In this document: positions 1 to 6,952 of the stretch, one piece after another | How positions within the stretch are numbered: the first letter of the stretch is position 1 | Layout: every line of letters begins with the position of its first letter | The notes under the pieces: model-generated | Told to the model about the DNA's origin: nothing | The model's input: the letters and a program-made list of their open reading frames with translations, nothing else | Databases searched by the model: none | Position numbers and translations under genes: made by a program | Origin: Rhodocyclaceae bacterium | GTDB lineage: Bacteria > Pseudomonadota > Gammaproteobacteria > Burkholderiales > Rhodocyclaceae | Length of the DNA stretch: 41,285 bases | Direction: 5' to 3' | NCBI GenBank assembly: GCA_016791105.1 | Contig: JAEUNM010000125.1 | Span: 1 to 41,285 of the forward strand

Positions 1-154
1 ACAACTCCTGCAGGGCGGAGTCGCGCGCGGAGATTTCGCCCCGGCGGTCGGCTTCTACCGCCGCGCGCGCTGCGACGATTGCGGCTTCGGCCTGTTCGGC
101 CGATACAGACCGCCGCGCAAGCGCGGCGGCGATGGTGCCCACGATGGTGCCCAT
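1..154 (-). CDS. Small protein, C-terminus beyond the left edge
   Basis: Leftward reading frame that starts at ATG 154 and stays open to the window edge (51 codons visible). The start follows a purine-rich GGGAGAAGAAA ribosome-binding site. The visible protein begins MGTIVGTIAAALARRSVSAE and continues as an Ala/Glu/Arg-rich amphipathic helix; its first residues are mildly hydrophobic. I do not recognise a family. It lies downstream of the ribbon-helix-helix gene at 281-475 and operator-like boxes lie in the gap, so it may be controlled by that regulator. It is reported from its start context and open frame only. Confidence 0.5.
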   Translation of the reverse strand, partial: MGTIVGTIAAALARRSVSAEQAEAAIVAARAAVEADRRGEISARDSALQEL

Positions 155-202
155 TTTCTTCTCCCGTTTTGCGCGGCGCCGGTGCGCTGCGTCCATGTGT
201 CC

Positions 203-231
203 AATGTGCCACACGAAAGACCGGCCGTCAA
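203..231 (-). promoter_or_regulatory. Possible weak sigma70 promoter for the leftward gene at 154
   Basis: On the minus strand TTGACG (231-226) is followed after 17 nt by CACATT (208-203). The -35 box is good and the -10 box is poor (3 of 6). It sits about 50 nt upstream of ATG 154, and the operator-like box at 205-219 overlaps its -10 and spacer. Confidence 0.3.
205..219. promoter_or_regulatory. Operator-like box 1 (TGTGCCACACGAAAG)
   Basis: One of three related boxes around the ribbon-helix-helix gene. TGTGCCACAC recurs exactly, on the opposite strand, at 534-525, and a shorter variant lies at 242-255. It overlaps the candidate -10 region for the gene starting at 154, as a repressor site would. 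Binding by the 64-residue regulator is inference. Confidence 0.35.
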
Positions 232-241
232 CGTATTTCGC

Positions 242-255
242 GTGACACACGAAAG
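242..255. promoter_or_regulatory. Operator-like box 2 (GTGACACACGAAAG)
   Basis: Shares ACACGAAAG with box 1 at 205-219 and lies just upstream of the candidate -35 (226-231). Same orientation as box 1, about 37 nt away. Confidence 0.3.
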
Positions 256-280
256 TTGCCGACGAACGGCGGGTTGTCGG

Positions 281-475
281 CTACTTTCCGGCCGCGCGAT
301 CAATCACGGCGCGTGCCCAATCGGGGAGTTCCTGGTTTGCGCGGGCTGCCGCCTGCCTCGCCCGCTCGAACAATTCCGGCGGCAGGCGTAGGCGAAAAAC
401 CGGGGAGTGCCCACGTTTCCCGGACAGATTTACCGGCCCTTTGCCCGGGCCGGCGGGTTTGGTTGGTGTCGTCAC
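281..475 (-). CDS. Ribbon-helix-helix (Arc/CopG-like) DNA-binding protein
   Basis: A 64-residue protein from GTG 475. That start is chosen because AAAGGAAG stands 5-6 nt upstream and the frame above it reads like non-coding sequence. The N-terminal 25 residues are Pro/Gly/Lys-rich. The strand VFRLRLP is followed by PELFERARQAAARANQELPDW and a second helix, the strand-helix-helix pattern of Arc-type repressors (residues about 27-60). Such proteins bind DNA as dimers through the beta strand and often repress their own promoter. Repeated TGTGCCACAC boxes lie upstream of this gene and of the next leftward gene, which supports a local regulatory role. The target is inferred. Confidence 0.72.
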   Translation of the reverse strand: MTTPTKPAGPGKGPVNLSGKRGHSPVFRLRLPPELFERARQAAARANQELPDWARAVIDRAAGK

Positions 476-520
476 TGCGTCTTCCTTTCTATTTGCGCGC
501 ACGGGTTGCGCGCCGCGGCG

Positions 521-534
521 GAAAGTGTGGCACA
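521..534. promoter_or_regulatory. Operator-like box 3 (inverse of box 1)
   Basis: GAAAGTGTGGCACA is the reverse complement of TGTGCCACACTTTC, matching box 1 in its first ten bases. It lies 46 nt upstream of the GTG start of the ribbon-helix-helix gene. It overlaps a weak minus-strand promoter candidate: TTGCGC at 552-547, 17 nt, CACACT at 529-524. The same placement over a -10 is seen at 203-208, which suggests autoregulation. Confidence 0.35.
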
Positions 535-642
535 TCAAACAACAGGGCGCAAGCTGGATTGGCGCCGGACGCGCGGAAAACATGGGAAGCGGCGGCCCGG
601 CCGCGGTGCGACCATCACGCAACAAAATTCGGGGGCACGTGC

Positions 643-1500
643 ATGGAAACGCCAGTCATTCGTTACAACCTGCGGGATCGCGGGCGCCAGTACCGCGGCA
701 AAGAGCGGAACTTCAACATCCGCGCCATTTGCGACTCGATCAACGGGCCGGCGTGTCAAGAGCGCGTCAGAAACCGCGACATGCTCGGCTACTACGGCCA
801 CTGGCCTCGACTCAAATTCGGCATGAACCCGGCCGAGGGTGGATTGGATTCCGGGCGCCCGGCGCTTGTTGAGCCGGCGCTTGTTACCACGCGGCTTCGC
901 GCGGAACCGGACGGCACGATCGAGCATCAAGCCGAGTTCCTGGCCAACGATCCGGGCCGGGTTGCCGCGAAACTATTCGCCAGCCGTGTCGGCGGGTTTT
1001 CGTCGGCCATCGACCAAGACATCTCCGAGTTCTACGGTTTTGATTACGTCTTTGAACCGAACTACAGCACTAATCGCGGCTATACGCTTGATGACGTGCG
1101 GGGTATGACGCTCGACGCCATCGAAGCGGCGATCTATGACGAACAACTTCACGGCGCAATGCTGCTGCTGGATTTGGCAAACAACGAACGTCGCGCCGCA
1201 AGCGAAACGATCGAACGCCTGGCGGCGGAAAACGAACAGTTGCTGTCCATGCTGGCGGCGAGGGGTGTCGCGGCTAGCGTTGCGCTCGACGCGGTGCCGG
1301 CGAGCGGGTTTGCTGTGTCGATCGAGCCGTTTGAGAAAATGCGGCGCGACGCGGCGGATTTTCGCGGCGCCGCGCTGCCGCGCCGGGTAGATGCGCAACC
1401 GCGCGGCGCCGCGCTGCCGCGCCGGGTAGATGCGCAACCGCCAGAAAGCCATGAGCCGCCGCTTTATGCGCGACTGCTGGGTAAGCTCTACTACTTCTAA
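643..1500 (+). CDS. Putative prohead protease / scaffold-like protein
   Basis: 285 residues from ATG 643, preceded by a GGGGG stretch; the open frame upstream of it lacks coding character. The N-terminal part (about 1-135) has a His in GYYGH (H53), HQAEF (H95) and GGFSSAID (S120/S121). This spacing recalls the His/Ser assemblin-type prohead proteases of tailed phages, but I cannot confirm the fold. Residues about 158-208 form a strong heptad-like helix (DLANNERRAASETIERLAAE), as expected of a scaffold. Residues 241-253 are repeated perfectly at 254-266. The protein ends with a short basic/aromatic tail. It opens the late operon and overlaps the next gene by one base (TAATG). The capsid gene follows six genes later, which fits a head-assembly role. 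Confidence 0.55.
   Translation: METPVIRYNLRDRGRQYRGKERNFNIRAICDSINGPACQERVRNRDMLGYYGHWPRLKFGMNPAEGGLDSGRPALVEPALVTTRLRAEPDGTIEHQAEFLANDPGRVAAKLFASRVGGFSSAIDQDISEFYGFDYVFEPNYSTNRGYTLDDVRGMTLDAIEAAIYDEQLHGAMLLLDLANNERRAASETIERLAAENEQLLSMLAARGVAASVALDAVPASGFAVSIEPFEKMRRDAADFRGAALPRRVDAQPRGAALPRRVDAQPPESHEPPLYARLLGKLYYF
1363..1440 (+). repeat. Perfect 39-bp tandem duplication in coding sequence
   Basis: Two identical 39-bp units (1363-1401 and 1402-1440) encode the 13-residue peptide RGAALPRRVDAQP twice, near the C-terminus of the protease/scaffold-like protein. The absence of any silent difference points to a recent duplication, or to a collapse or expansion in assembly. Confidence 0.95.
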
Positions 1501-2282
1501 TGCTGCAGCCCGTAAAAATCGCGTTCGGCACGTTCCTGGGGCGCTATTTTGCGTCCATCGTTGCCACGGCCAAGCCGCTGGAGGCGTTCGTCGCGCGCCC
1601 GCTCGAAAAGGCCGTGGCATGGGTGCCGGCGCGCATGATCGACGCGGCCGAGGAAATGCTGGCGCTCTGGATGCGGGCGGATAAAGATGGGCGTAGCACG
1701 TCGCCGCCTGACATGCCCGTGATGCTGGTGGCGATGGCGAAAGATTACGTGCCGACCGGGCGTGATTTCACGCGGCAAGTAGCGGACCGAGAAATGGTTG
1801 TTCTGCCGGGTGATGCGCGCGGACGCATGTTCGGCCTGCGCACCGCAGCGGGTGACGTGCGGGCGCAAATCGTTGTGTTCGCCACGGACGAACCCAGCGC
1901 GCGTTCGCTCGCCGCTCAGTTTCTGTTGTTCCTCGACGCGACCGAAAATCGCCGGTTCGTGGCGCGCTACCGTTTTGCCGGGTTGGATTTGGATTGGCCG
2001 GTGCAGATCGAGACGCCGGAAAACCCGGCGATGTCGATTCAGAGCGACGCCAAAAACCTGACCATATTGGCGGTCGACGTCAATCTGCGCGTGCAAATTC
2101 CGCTTTTCGACGCGCCGGCGCCAGGACAGCCGAACGACGGCAAAGGCGAGCCAGGCACCGATGATCCGGCCGGATACCCGCTTGTGCAAACCGTAAGCGT
2201 GTCCAGCGCCGAGGCCGGCGACCAGGCCGGCGGCGCGGCAGAAATTCGCGGTTACAGCGTCGCCGACGGGGGCGGATCGTGA
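1500..2282 (+). CDS. Putative tail terminator / neck-type virion protein
   Basis: 260 residues. ATG 1500 overlaps the preceding stop (TAATG), so translation is probably coupled. The first 60 residues are helical (TFLGRYFASIVATAKPLE). A central alpha/beta region (about 75-200) contains RMFGLRTAAGDVRAQIVVFA and DLDWPVQIETPENPAMS and ends in alternating strands (LTILAVDVNLRVQIPLF). An acidic Gly/Pro tail follows. The layout recalls tail-terminator or neck proteins of contractile phages, but that is inference from context. It stands between the scaffold-like gene and small tail genes. Confidence 0.4.
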   Translation: MLQPVKIAFGTFLGRYFASIVATAKPLEAFVARPLEKAVAWVPARMIDAAEEMLALWMRADKDGRSTSPPDMPVMLVAMAKDYVPTGRDFTRQVADREMVVLPGDARGRMFGLRTAAGDVRAQIVVFATDEPSARSLAAQFLLFLDATENRRFVARYRFAGLDLDWPVQIETPENPAMSIQSDAKNLTILAVDVNLRVQIPLFDAPAPGQPNDGKGEPGTDDPAGYPLVQTVSVSSAEAGDQAGGAAEIRGYSVADGGGS

Positions 2283-2767
2283 TCCAAATCCAAACTACCT
2301 TCACGGGGTACGCGGGGCGCGCGTGTTCGTTGTTTTCTGCGTATGACGAGGCTTCGCGCATCCTGGTTGTGAGCGCCGAGGGCGATTACCGTACCGAGCG
2401 GCGGGCAGGGTGCGTGGTCATCACCAATGTACCGGACGTGCCGCGCGACGCACTGTTCACCCACGACGACATCATGGAGGCGATAGACAGCTATTTTGCG
2501 CTGAAAACAGGCGTTGCCGACGATGGTAAAAGCGCCCGCTTGGCGTTTGGGGACCGCGCCAGCCGCGCAAATCCGGAAGGGGCGATAGAGCGTGACGGCT
2601 TTGACGCGCGCGGCCCGAAATACCGTGTTTCCGACAGTGTTACGTGCGCTCAAATGGCGGCTCTGGCAGCGTGCTGGTACGTGTCCAAGGGGGCGTCTGT
2701 GGAGGACGTTGTCGACATGGCAGAAACCCTCAGGCAACTGCAGTCGGGACGTGTTGTGACGCTATGA
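2279..2767 (+). CDS. Unknown virion-operon protein
   Basis: 162 residues from GTG 2279, overlapping the previous stop by 4 nt (GTGA). The N-terminal part is beta-rich (QIQTTFTGYAGRACSLFSAY...RILVVSAEGDY). The C-terminal part has the helical stretch VTCAQMAALAACWYVSKGAS followed by VEDVVDMAETLRQLQ. No membrane segment or recognised motif is present. Its place in a tightly overlapping run of small genes before the capsid gene suggests a head-tail joining or tail-completion role. The function is unknown. Confidence 0.6.
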   Translation: MIQIQTTFTGYAGRACSLFSAYDEASRILVVSAEGDYRTERRAGCVVITNVPDVPRDALFTHDDIMEAIDSYFALKTGVADDGKSARLAFGDRASRANPEGAIERDGFDARGPKYRVSDSVTCAQMAALAACWYVSKGASVEDVVDMAETLRQLQSGRVVTL

Positions 2768-3105
2768 CGCTCGACGTAAACACGACGGCAGCGGCTGCAT
2801 TTTACCGGGCGGTGCGCGATTTTGCTGAATCGGCAAAGGAGTGGGATACGTCTGTGATCTGGTACGAAACCAAGCCGGACGAAATGTTTGATGTCACCCT
2901 GGTGTCCAGGCGTGTCTATGGTCGCCGCGATGAGTTGTTGGCTGTCATGGCGGCGGCCGGGCTGGATACGGTGGATCAGCCATTGCCGCAGAAGCGCATC
3001 GCGCTGCCAAACGACGGCGCGTTGATCCGCATCAAGCGCAGCACCGGGTTTGAGTCGATTGCAGACCTGCGGGAAGGTTTTGCGCCCATCTGGCTGGATG
3101 CGTGA
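2764..3105 (+). CDS. LysM-like tail protein (tail protein X / gp53-type)
   Basis: 113 residues from ATG 2764, overlapping the previous stop in ATGA. The central part SRRVYGRRDELLAVMAAAGL then PLPQKRIALP fits the pattern of phage tail-protein X and LysM-containing baseplate proteins (RxYG, hydrophobic helix ending in an Asn/Gly-like turn, then PLPxGxxIxLP). In other contractile phages such proteins bind the baseplate hub or tail tube and contact peptidoglycan. The family match is by pattern only. Confidence 0.5.
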   Translation: MTLDVNTTAAAAFYRAVRDFAESAKEWDTSVIWYETKPDEMFDVTLVSRRVYGRRDELLAVMAAAGLDTVDQPLPQKRIALPNDGALIRIKRSTGFESIADLREGFAPIWLDA

Positions 3106-4157
3106 TGGCGGCGCGCAAGTCACGCGCAGGATCCGCGGCAAGCAGTTGGCTGCCAAAACTACGCGGTTCGGCAGCCGACCAGAAAGCGCGCGCGGCAGCG
3201 GACGCCGAGCAACGGCGCGCCGAAGGCCAGTCGCCCAAATCCATCATCCTGAACGCCAAGGATGTGCAGGGCGAGTACGACGCGCAGCGCATGCTCATGA
3301 CCACACTGGGCGGCGAAGTGCGCCCGCTCACCAATTCCGATCTGGAAGCGTTTCGGCACAATATCCGGCAGGCGCAATCGCGCTACAAAGGCGGCATCCG
3401 GGCGCGCCAGGTGATCGAACTGTCGCGGGCTGATGACCGCGCGCGGGCAAATGAGCAGATTCGCACCGCCGTGCCGGTGTCGGCTTACGGTAGCCGGGTG
3501 CGATTTATGACGCCTGCCGGCCCGGATTCCAAGGTTACGCACCACCACGTCATTGTGGACTTTCTGTCCTACGCTTCCGCTGCGTCGGGTGCGCGCGGGG
3601 ACGGGAAAAAATCGGCGGAATGGCTGCGCCGCGAGCCGTTGCGTATTGAATGCGACTGCGGCCGGTGGCGGTACTGGTATCGCTATATCGCGACGATCGG
3701 TAAATTTAATGCCGGTCGCGATGAAACGGGATACCCAAAAATCCGCAACCCATCATTGCACGGCGTGGCCTGCAAGCACATTTTGCGCGTCATGGCCGAG
3801 GTGGAATCATCCGGCAGTGTTGTGGCGTTTCTGGCGCGCCTGATCGACAAAGCGCGCGCCCGCGACGACAACAAAGTATCCGTTCAGACCACGCAAGAGG
3901 AAGCCGAAAAGCTGGCGGGAAAGCCGGCTTCGCGTGTGCGCGACGTAGAGACAAGCATGCGGCAGCGGCAGCGGGATCGCGAGAAAGCCGCGCTGGCACG
4001 GGCGGCAAAAAAAGCCGAAGCCAAACCACCGAAAACCGTTGCGGCGGCCTCGCGCCGTGCGACCAAAACGGCGGCTGCGACGCTGGCCGCCCAGTTCAAT
4101 CTTTCGCCGGAACAGGTGTTGGCGGTCCTGGCGAAGGCGAGCCAGCAAGGGAAATAA
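3105..4157 (+). CDS. SWIM-type zinc-finger protein in the virion operon
   Basis: 350 residues from ATG 3105, which shares its A with the previous TGA; GTG 3102 is the only alternative start. Cys183-x-Cys185 (CDCGRWRYWYRY) pairs with Cys223-x-His225 (HGVACKHILRVM), 37 residues apart. That is the CxCxnCxH signature of SWIM zinc fingers, which bind DNA or protein. The N-terminus is basic and Ala-rich, and the C-terminal third (about 255-350) is a Lys/Ala/Arg-rich helical tail. Position and charge suggest a DNA-contacting head protein or an assembly factor. A SWIM finger is unusual among late structural genes. Confidence 0.6.
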   Translation: MAARKSRAGSAASSWLPKLRGSAADQKARAAADAEQRRAEGQSPKSIILNAKDVQGEYDAQRMLMTTLGGEVRPLTNSDLEAFRHNIRQAQSRYKGGIRARQVIELSRADDRARANEQIRTAVPVSAYGSRVRFMTPAGPDSKVTHHHVIVDFLSYASAASGARGDGKKSAEWLRREPLRIECDCGRWRYWYRYIATIGKFNAGRDETGYPKIRNPSLHGVACKHILRVMAEVESSGSVVAFLARLIDKARARDDNKVSVQTTQEEAEKLAGKPASRVRDVETSMRQRQRDREKAALARAAKKAEAKPPKTVAAASRRATKTAAATLAAQFNLSPEQVLAVLAKASQQGK

Positions 4158-4158
4158 G

Positions 4159-4641
4159 GTGCTCCACAACGTACCCGAAACGATTAACCGTATGACGCGC
4201 AATATCGTCAAGAACCATCCGAACACCTTCACATGCCAAGTGTTTCGCAAAGAGGTTACTCGCCCCGACGCGGCGACGCTCGGCGGCCTGGGCGTGCTGG
4301 ATACGGCGGATGAAGAACAGTTCGAGTACGTTTTTATGGGCAACGGATGCGCGTTGCCAGCCGATCAGTTTGCGCCGGCGCCGATGGTTAGTCACGGCGA
4401 TGCAAATATCGGCAGCGGCGAAGAATTTCGCTTCCTGATCGAGCCGGAAGAACCGCCCGGGCAGCCAGAATGGTTCGACATCCGCACGCATGATGTGGTG
4501 TACCTGCTGATGGGCGCCGGTCCGTCGGCGGCAAAACTTGCGTTTGAAGTCGTGGGTACGGAAACCACTTCAAACATTCCGCCGTTCACGACGCGGTACA
4601 TCACGAACCGGCGCGACGATCTGCACGTCGCCGCGGCGTAG
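4159..4641 (+). CDS. Unknown protein directly upstream of the capsid gene
   Basis: 160 residues from GTG 4159, chosen because AAGGGA stands 6 nt upstream and the gene begins one base after the previous stop; the longer frame from 4039 lies inside the preceding gene. The sequence is beta-rich with an acidic loop (FLIEPEEPPGQPEWFDIRTH) and a hydrophobic strand-helix (DVVYLLMGAGPSAAKLAFEV). No known motif was seen. Its location before the major capsid protein suggests head decoration or completion; this is context only. Confidence 0.6.
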   Translation: MLHNVPETINRMTRNIVKNHPNTFTCQVFRKEVTRPDAATLGGLGVLDTADEEQFEYVFMGNGCALPADQFAPAPMVSHGDANIGSGEEFRFLIEPEEPPGQPEWFDIRTHDVVYLLMGAGPSAAKLAFEVVGTETTSNIPPFTTRYITNRRDDLHVAAA

Positions 4642-4662
4642 CGAATTCGGAAAAACCCATTT

Positions 4663-4722
4663 TGGCGCGATTTGCGCGCCAGCAGAATTGGCCCTGGCCG
4701 ACTGGTAGTCGGCGTTCCGCCG
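4663..4722 (+). other. Cluster of hairpins before the capsid gene
   Basis: The 103-nt gap before the capsid gene holds three dyads: TGGCGCG-5 nt-CGCGCCA (4663-4681), CGACT-GGT-AGTCG (4699-4711), and CGGCG-TTC-CGCCG (4710-4722) followed by TTTAA. The last two are mutually exclusive because they share bases. They could be a partial terminator, an mRNA-processing site or a 5' stabiliser for the abundant capsid message. Confidence 0.45.
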
Positions 4723-4744
4723 TTTAACCAAGAGGACTTTCACA

Positions 4745-6409
4745 ATGGCACCCCAGACCAACCGGGCATACTTCAATCGCGGGACCGCCGAGGTAGCCGC
4801 GTTCGTTTCCGCGCTGCAGGAACATTCGACCAGCTCTGCCGGCACCTTCGATTCTGCCGCCACTGCCGATTTCATGGCCACGGCAAGCAACCAGAACACT
4901 GGTGTTCGTGTGCCCGAGTCGCTTCAAATCATCATTGACGAAACGCCCGACAATGGCGCCGCCGTGACGCGCGCCATACTGGACGGCGTGCAGGCGTATG
5001 AAGTTCAGCACGGCGAACCGCCGTCGGCGGATTTGGTGCAAACGGCCATACATAGCGCCTACGGCACGAGCCGGCATGCGGCCCGCCGCTACAGCCTGGA
5101 TTCCGCCAATTCGGATCACCACGACCAACTGTCGCTGCAGCCCAATCGCGCGGTCGTGGCGATTCTGTCGATCATGACCGAAGCCATTCCCTTTGCGCAC
5201 TACCTGCCGGCCGACATTGCGTCAAACGAAGCTCGCCTTGCCGTTATGTCCCATGTGGCGGGCAACACGTTCGGCATTTATGCGCAGGGCGCGCTGATGG
5301 ACGGGGCCGCTTCGGGCGGTTCGTATATCAGTTCGAGCCGCGTCCACACGTCGATGCCGGCCGCGGACGGCGCAGTAACCGGGAAGATCACCAAGCTTCA
5401 GGCAACGGACAGCACTTGCGATCCCGCCGGTGGCGACCTGAAGCTGTTGCGCGGTCGGTCGGTTGTTTATGTTTCTGGGCGCGTTGCCGCGCGCGAGGTC
5501 GATTCCGCCGGCAGCGGCAATTCGCCGGTATCGGGATCGATCAAATTTGGCGACACGACCTACACCATCGGCGGCACGATCAACACCGACACCGGCGCCT
5601 ACGCCTTGACCACAGCCCCTGCGCTGCCGGACACGGTGCCGGTAACCGTCGAGGCGTTCATCGACTTCGAACGCGATCCGGGCCTCACGCCATCGATCAT
5701 TTCCGCGGTCAATACGTACTCGCTGTTCGCGAAACCGTGGCGCGTCACCACTCACGCGACGATCGACAGCCGCACCCAGATGTCGAGCGAACTGGGGCTG
5801 GACCCCTACAGCGAAGCCGTGATTGCCATCCAGGCGCAGTTTGCCAACGAGCGGCATTACGAAGCGCTGGGTAAGGGGCGCCGGCTGTCCGATCTGAATG
5901 TGGTTGATTTTGACTACGACTACGCGACGCAAATCGCGCAAAAAGATCGGGCGCAAATCTGGCAAAACCTGTCGTACCCGCTTGGTGTTGCTTCGCAGCA
6001 GATGGCGCTGGACACCATGAATCATGGTATCACCCACTTGTACGTGGGCACCCGCATTGCCGCCCAATGGCTCGGCTTGCCGAGCACGATGTTCCAGCCG
6101 TCCGGCATTGCGCCCCGGCCCGGTATTTTCCGCTTGGGCAAACTGTTCGGGATGTACGACGTGTATTACACGCCTCGTGGCGTGGAGGAAACGGAAACGA
6201 CGGCGGATATTTTGTGCGTCGGCCGCGCCACCGACGTTACGCGCAACCCGATCGTGCTGGGCGACGCGGTATCGCCGCAGGTTATTCCGCTGGCCGTGAA
6301 TGGTGATCTGCGCCAGGGCGCCGGCTTCTACGCGCGCAACTTTACCGCGGTCAATCCTCACGATCCGTCCGCGCGTGGCTTCGCCCGCATCAAAGTCGTG
6401 AACATGTAA
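4745..6409 (+). CDS. Major capsid protein
   Basis: 554 residues. ATG 4745 follows AAGAGGA with good spacing. It has the usual features of a large phage major capsid protein: an N-terminal helical segment (RGTAEVAAFVSAL), a helical spine-like region (about 70-165), a Gly/Thr-rich insertion (about 195-320) that may be a surface domain, and a C-terminal part with YDYATQIAQKDRAQIWQN, then TRIAAQWLGLPSTMF and LGKLFGMYDVYYTP, ending in FARIKVVNM. The strong ribosome-binding site, the leader with hairpins and the place between assembly genes and the tail sheath support the call. The homology is recognised by layout, not by search. Confidence 0.7.
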   Translation: MAPQTNRAYFNRGTAEVAAFVSALQEHSTSSAGTFDSAATADFMATASNQNTGVRVPESLQIIIDETPDNGAAVTRAILDGVQAYEVQHGEPPSADLVQTAIHSAYGTSRHAARRYSLDSANSDHHDQLSLQPNRAVVAILSIMTEAIPFAHYLPADIASNEARLAVMSHVAGNTFGIYAQGALMDGAASGGSYISSSRVHTSMPAADGAVTGKITKLQATDSTCDPAGGDLKLLRGRSVVYVSGRVAAREVDSAGSGNSPVSGSIKFGDTTYTIGGTINTDTGAYALTTAPALPDTVPVTVEAFIDFERDPGLTPSIISAVNTYSLFAKPWRVTTHATIDSRTQMSSELGLDPYSEAVIAIQAQFANERHYEALGKGRRLSDLNVVDFDYDYATQIAQKDRAQIWQNLSYPLGVASQQMALDTMNHGITHLYVGTRIAAQWLGLPSTMFQPSGIAPRPGIFRLGKLFGMYDVYYTPRGVEETETTADILCVGRATDVTRNPIVLGDAVSPQVIPLAVNGDLRQGAGFYARNFTAVNPHDPSARGFARIKVVNM

Positions 6410-6442
6410 CGGCCACACCATCAGCAAGCGTAAGGATCCATC

Positions 6443-6937
6443 ATGCGTGAAATTCGCTTTGGCGCCCCGTCCGTGACGGGCGGGTGCGCGTTGCTTCTGG
6501 CGGCCTTCTTGGCCGCATCGACCTTTCCCATTCGCGTGAAGGTCAAAAACCACATGCCGCGGAATGTTTCATTCCCGGAGGTGGACGGGTTGTTTCTGCG
6601 CCATACGGCGGACGCCGACGGCTGCGAAAAAATCGTGACCATCGCTGATGCCGACCAGTTGCAGCGGCTTGCCGCGTCGATCGAACAGGTTGCCGAATTG
6701 AACGGCGCTGGCGAGAAGGCGGTAACCATCACCGATACGGCGGATGAGCAGGAAGCGGCGGATGAGCAGGGCGGCGAATCGCCGGGTGCAAATCCGTCCG
6801 ACGGCCTGACTTACGAGCAACTGAAAAGCGCGCTCACGCAGCGCGGAATTCTCTTTCCCGGCAACGCCAAAAAGGCTGAACTTGCGGCGCTGCTGGACTC
6901 GGCGCCGGCCGAGGACGGCACCGGCGCGAACACTTAA
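6443..6937 (+). CDS. Small virion protein with SAP/HeH-like C-terminus
   Basis: 164 residues from ATG 6443, with AAGGAT 6 nt upstream. The first 30 residues include a hydrophobic run (CALLLAAFLAAST), which may be a start-site extension or a membrane-seeking segment; no later in-frame start has a good ribosome-binding site. The middle (FPIRVKVKNHMPRNVSFPEV... then DADQLQRLAASIEQVAELNG) looks like a compact alpha/beta domain. After an acidic Glu/Ala/Gly linker, the C-terminus (LTYEQLKSALTQRGILFP...KKAELAALLDSA) has the helix-extended-helix pattern of SAP/HeH motifs. It lies between capsid and sheath genes. Confidence 0.6.
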   Translation: MREIRFGAPSVTGGCALLLAAFLAASTFPIRVKVKNHMPRNVSFPEVDGLFLRHTADADGCEKIVTIADADQLQRLAASIEQVAELNGAGEKAVTITDTADEQEAADEQGGESPGANPSDGLTYEQLKSALTQRGILFPGNAKKAELAALLDSAPAEDGTGANT

Positions 6938-6952
6938 CACGGGGAACCTCCC

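Noticed and set aside
79..642. Long upstream extension of the first rightward gene
   Set aside because: The translation before ATG 643 is Arg/Pro/Ala-rich nonsense, overlaps the convincing ribbon-helix-helix gene on the other strand, and ATG 643 gives a protein with a natural beginning.
5222..6553. 443-codon minus-strand frame opposite the capsid gene
   Set aside because: Arg/His/Ala-rich antisense translation of a GC-rich gene; no ribosome-binding site and no domain.
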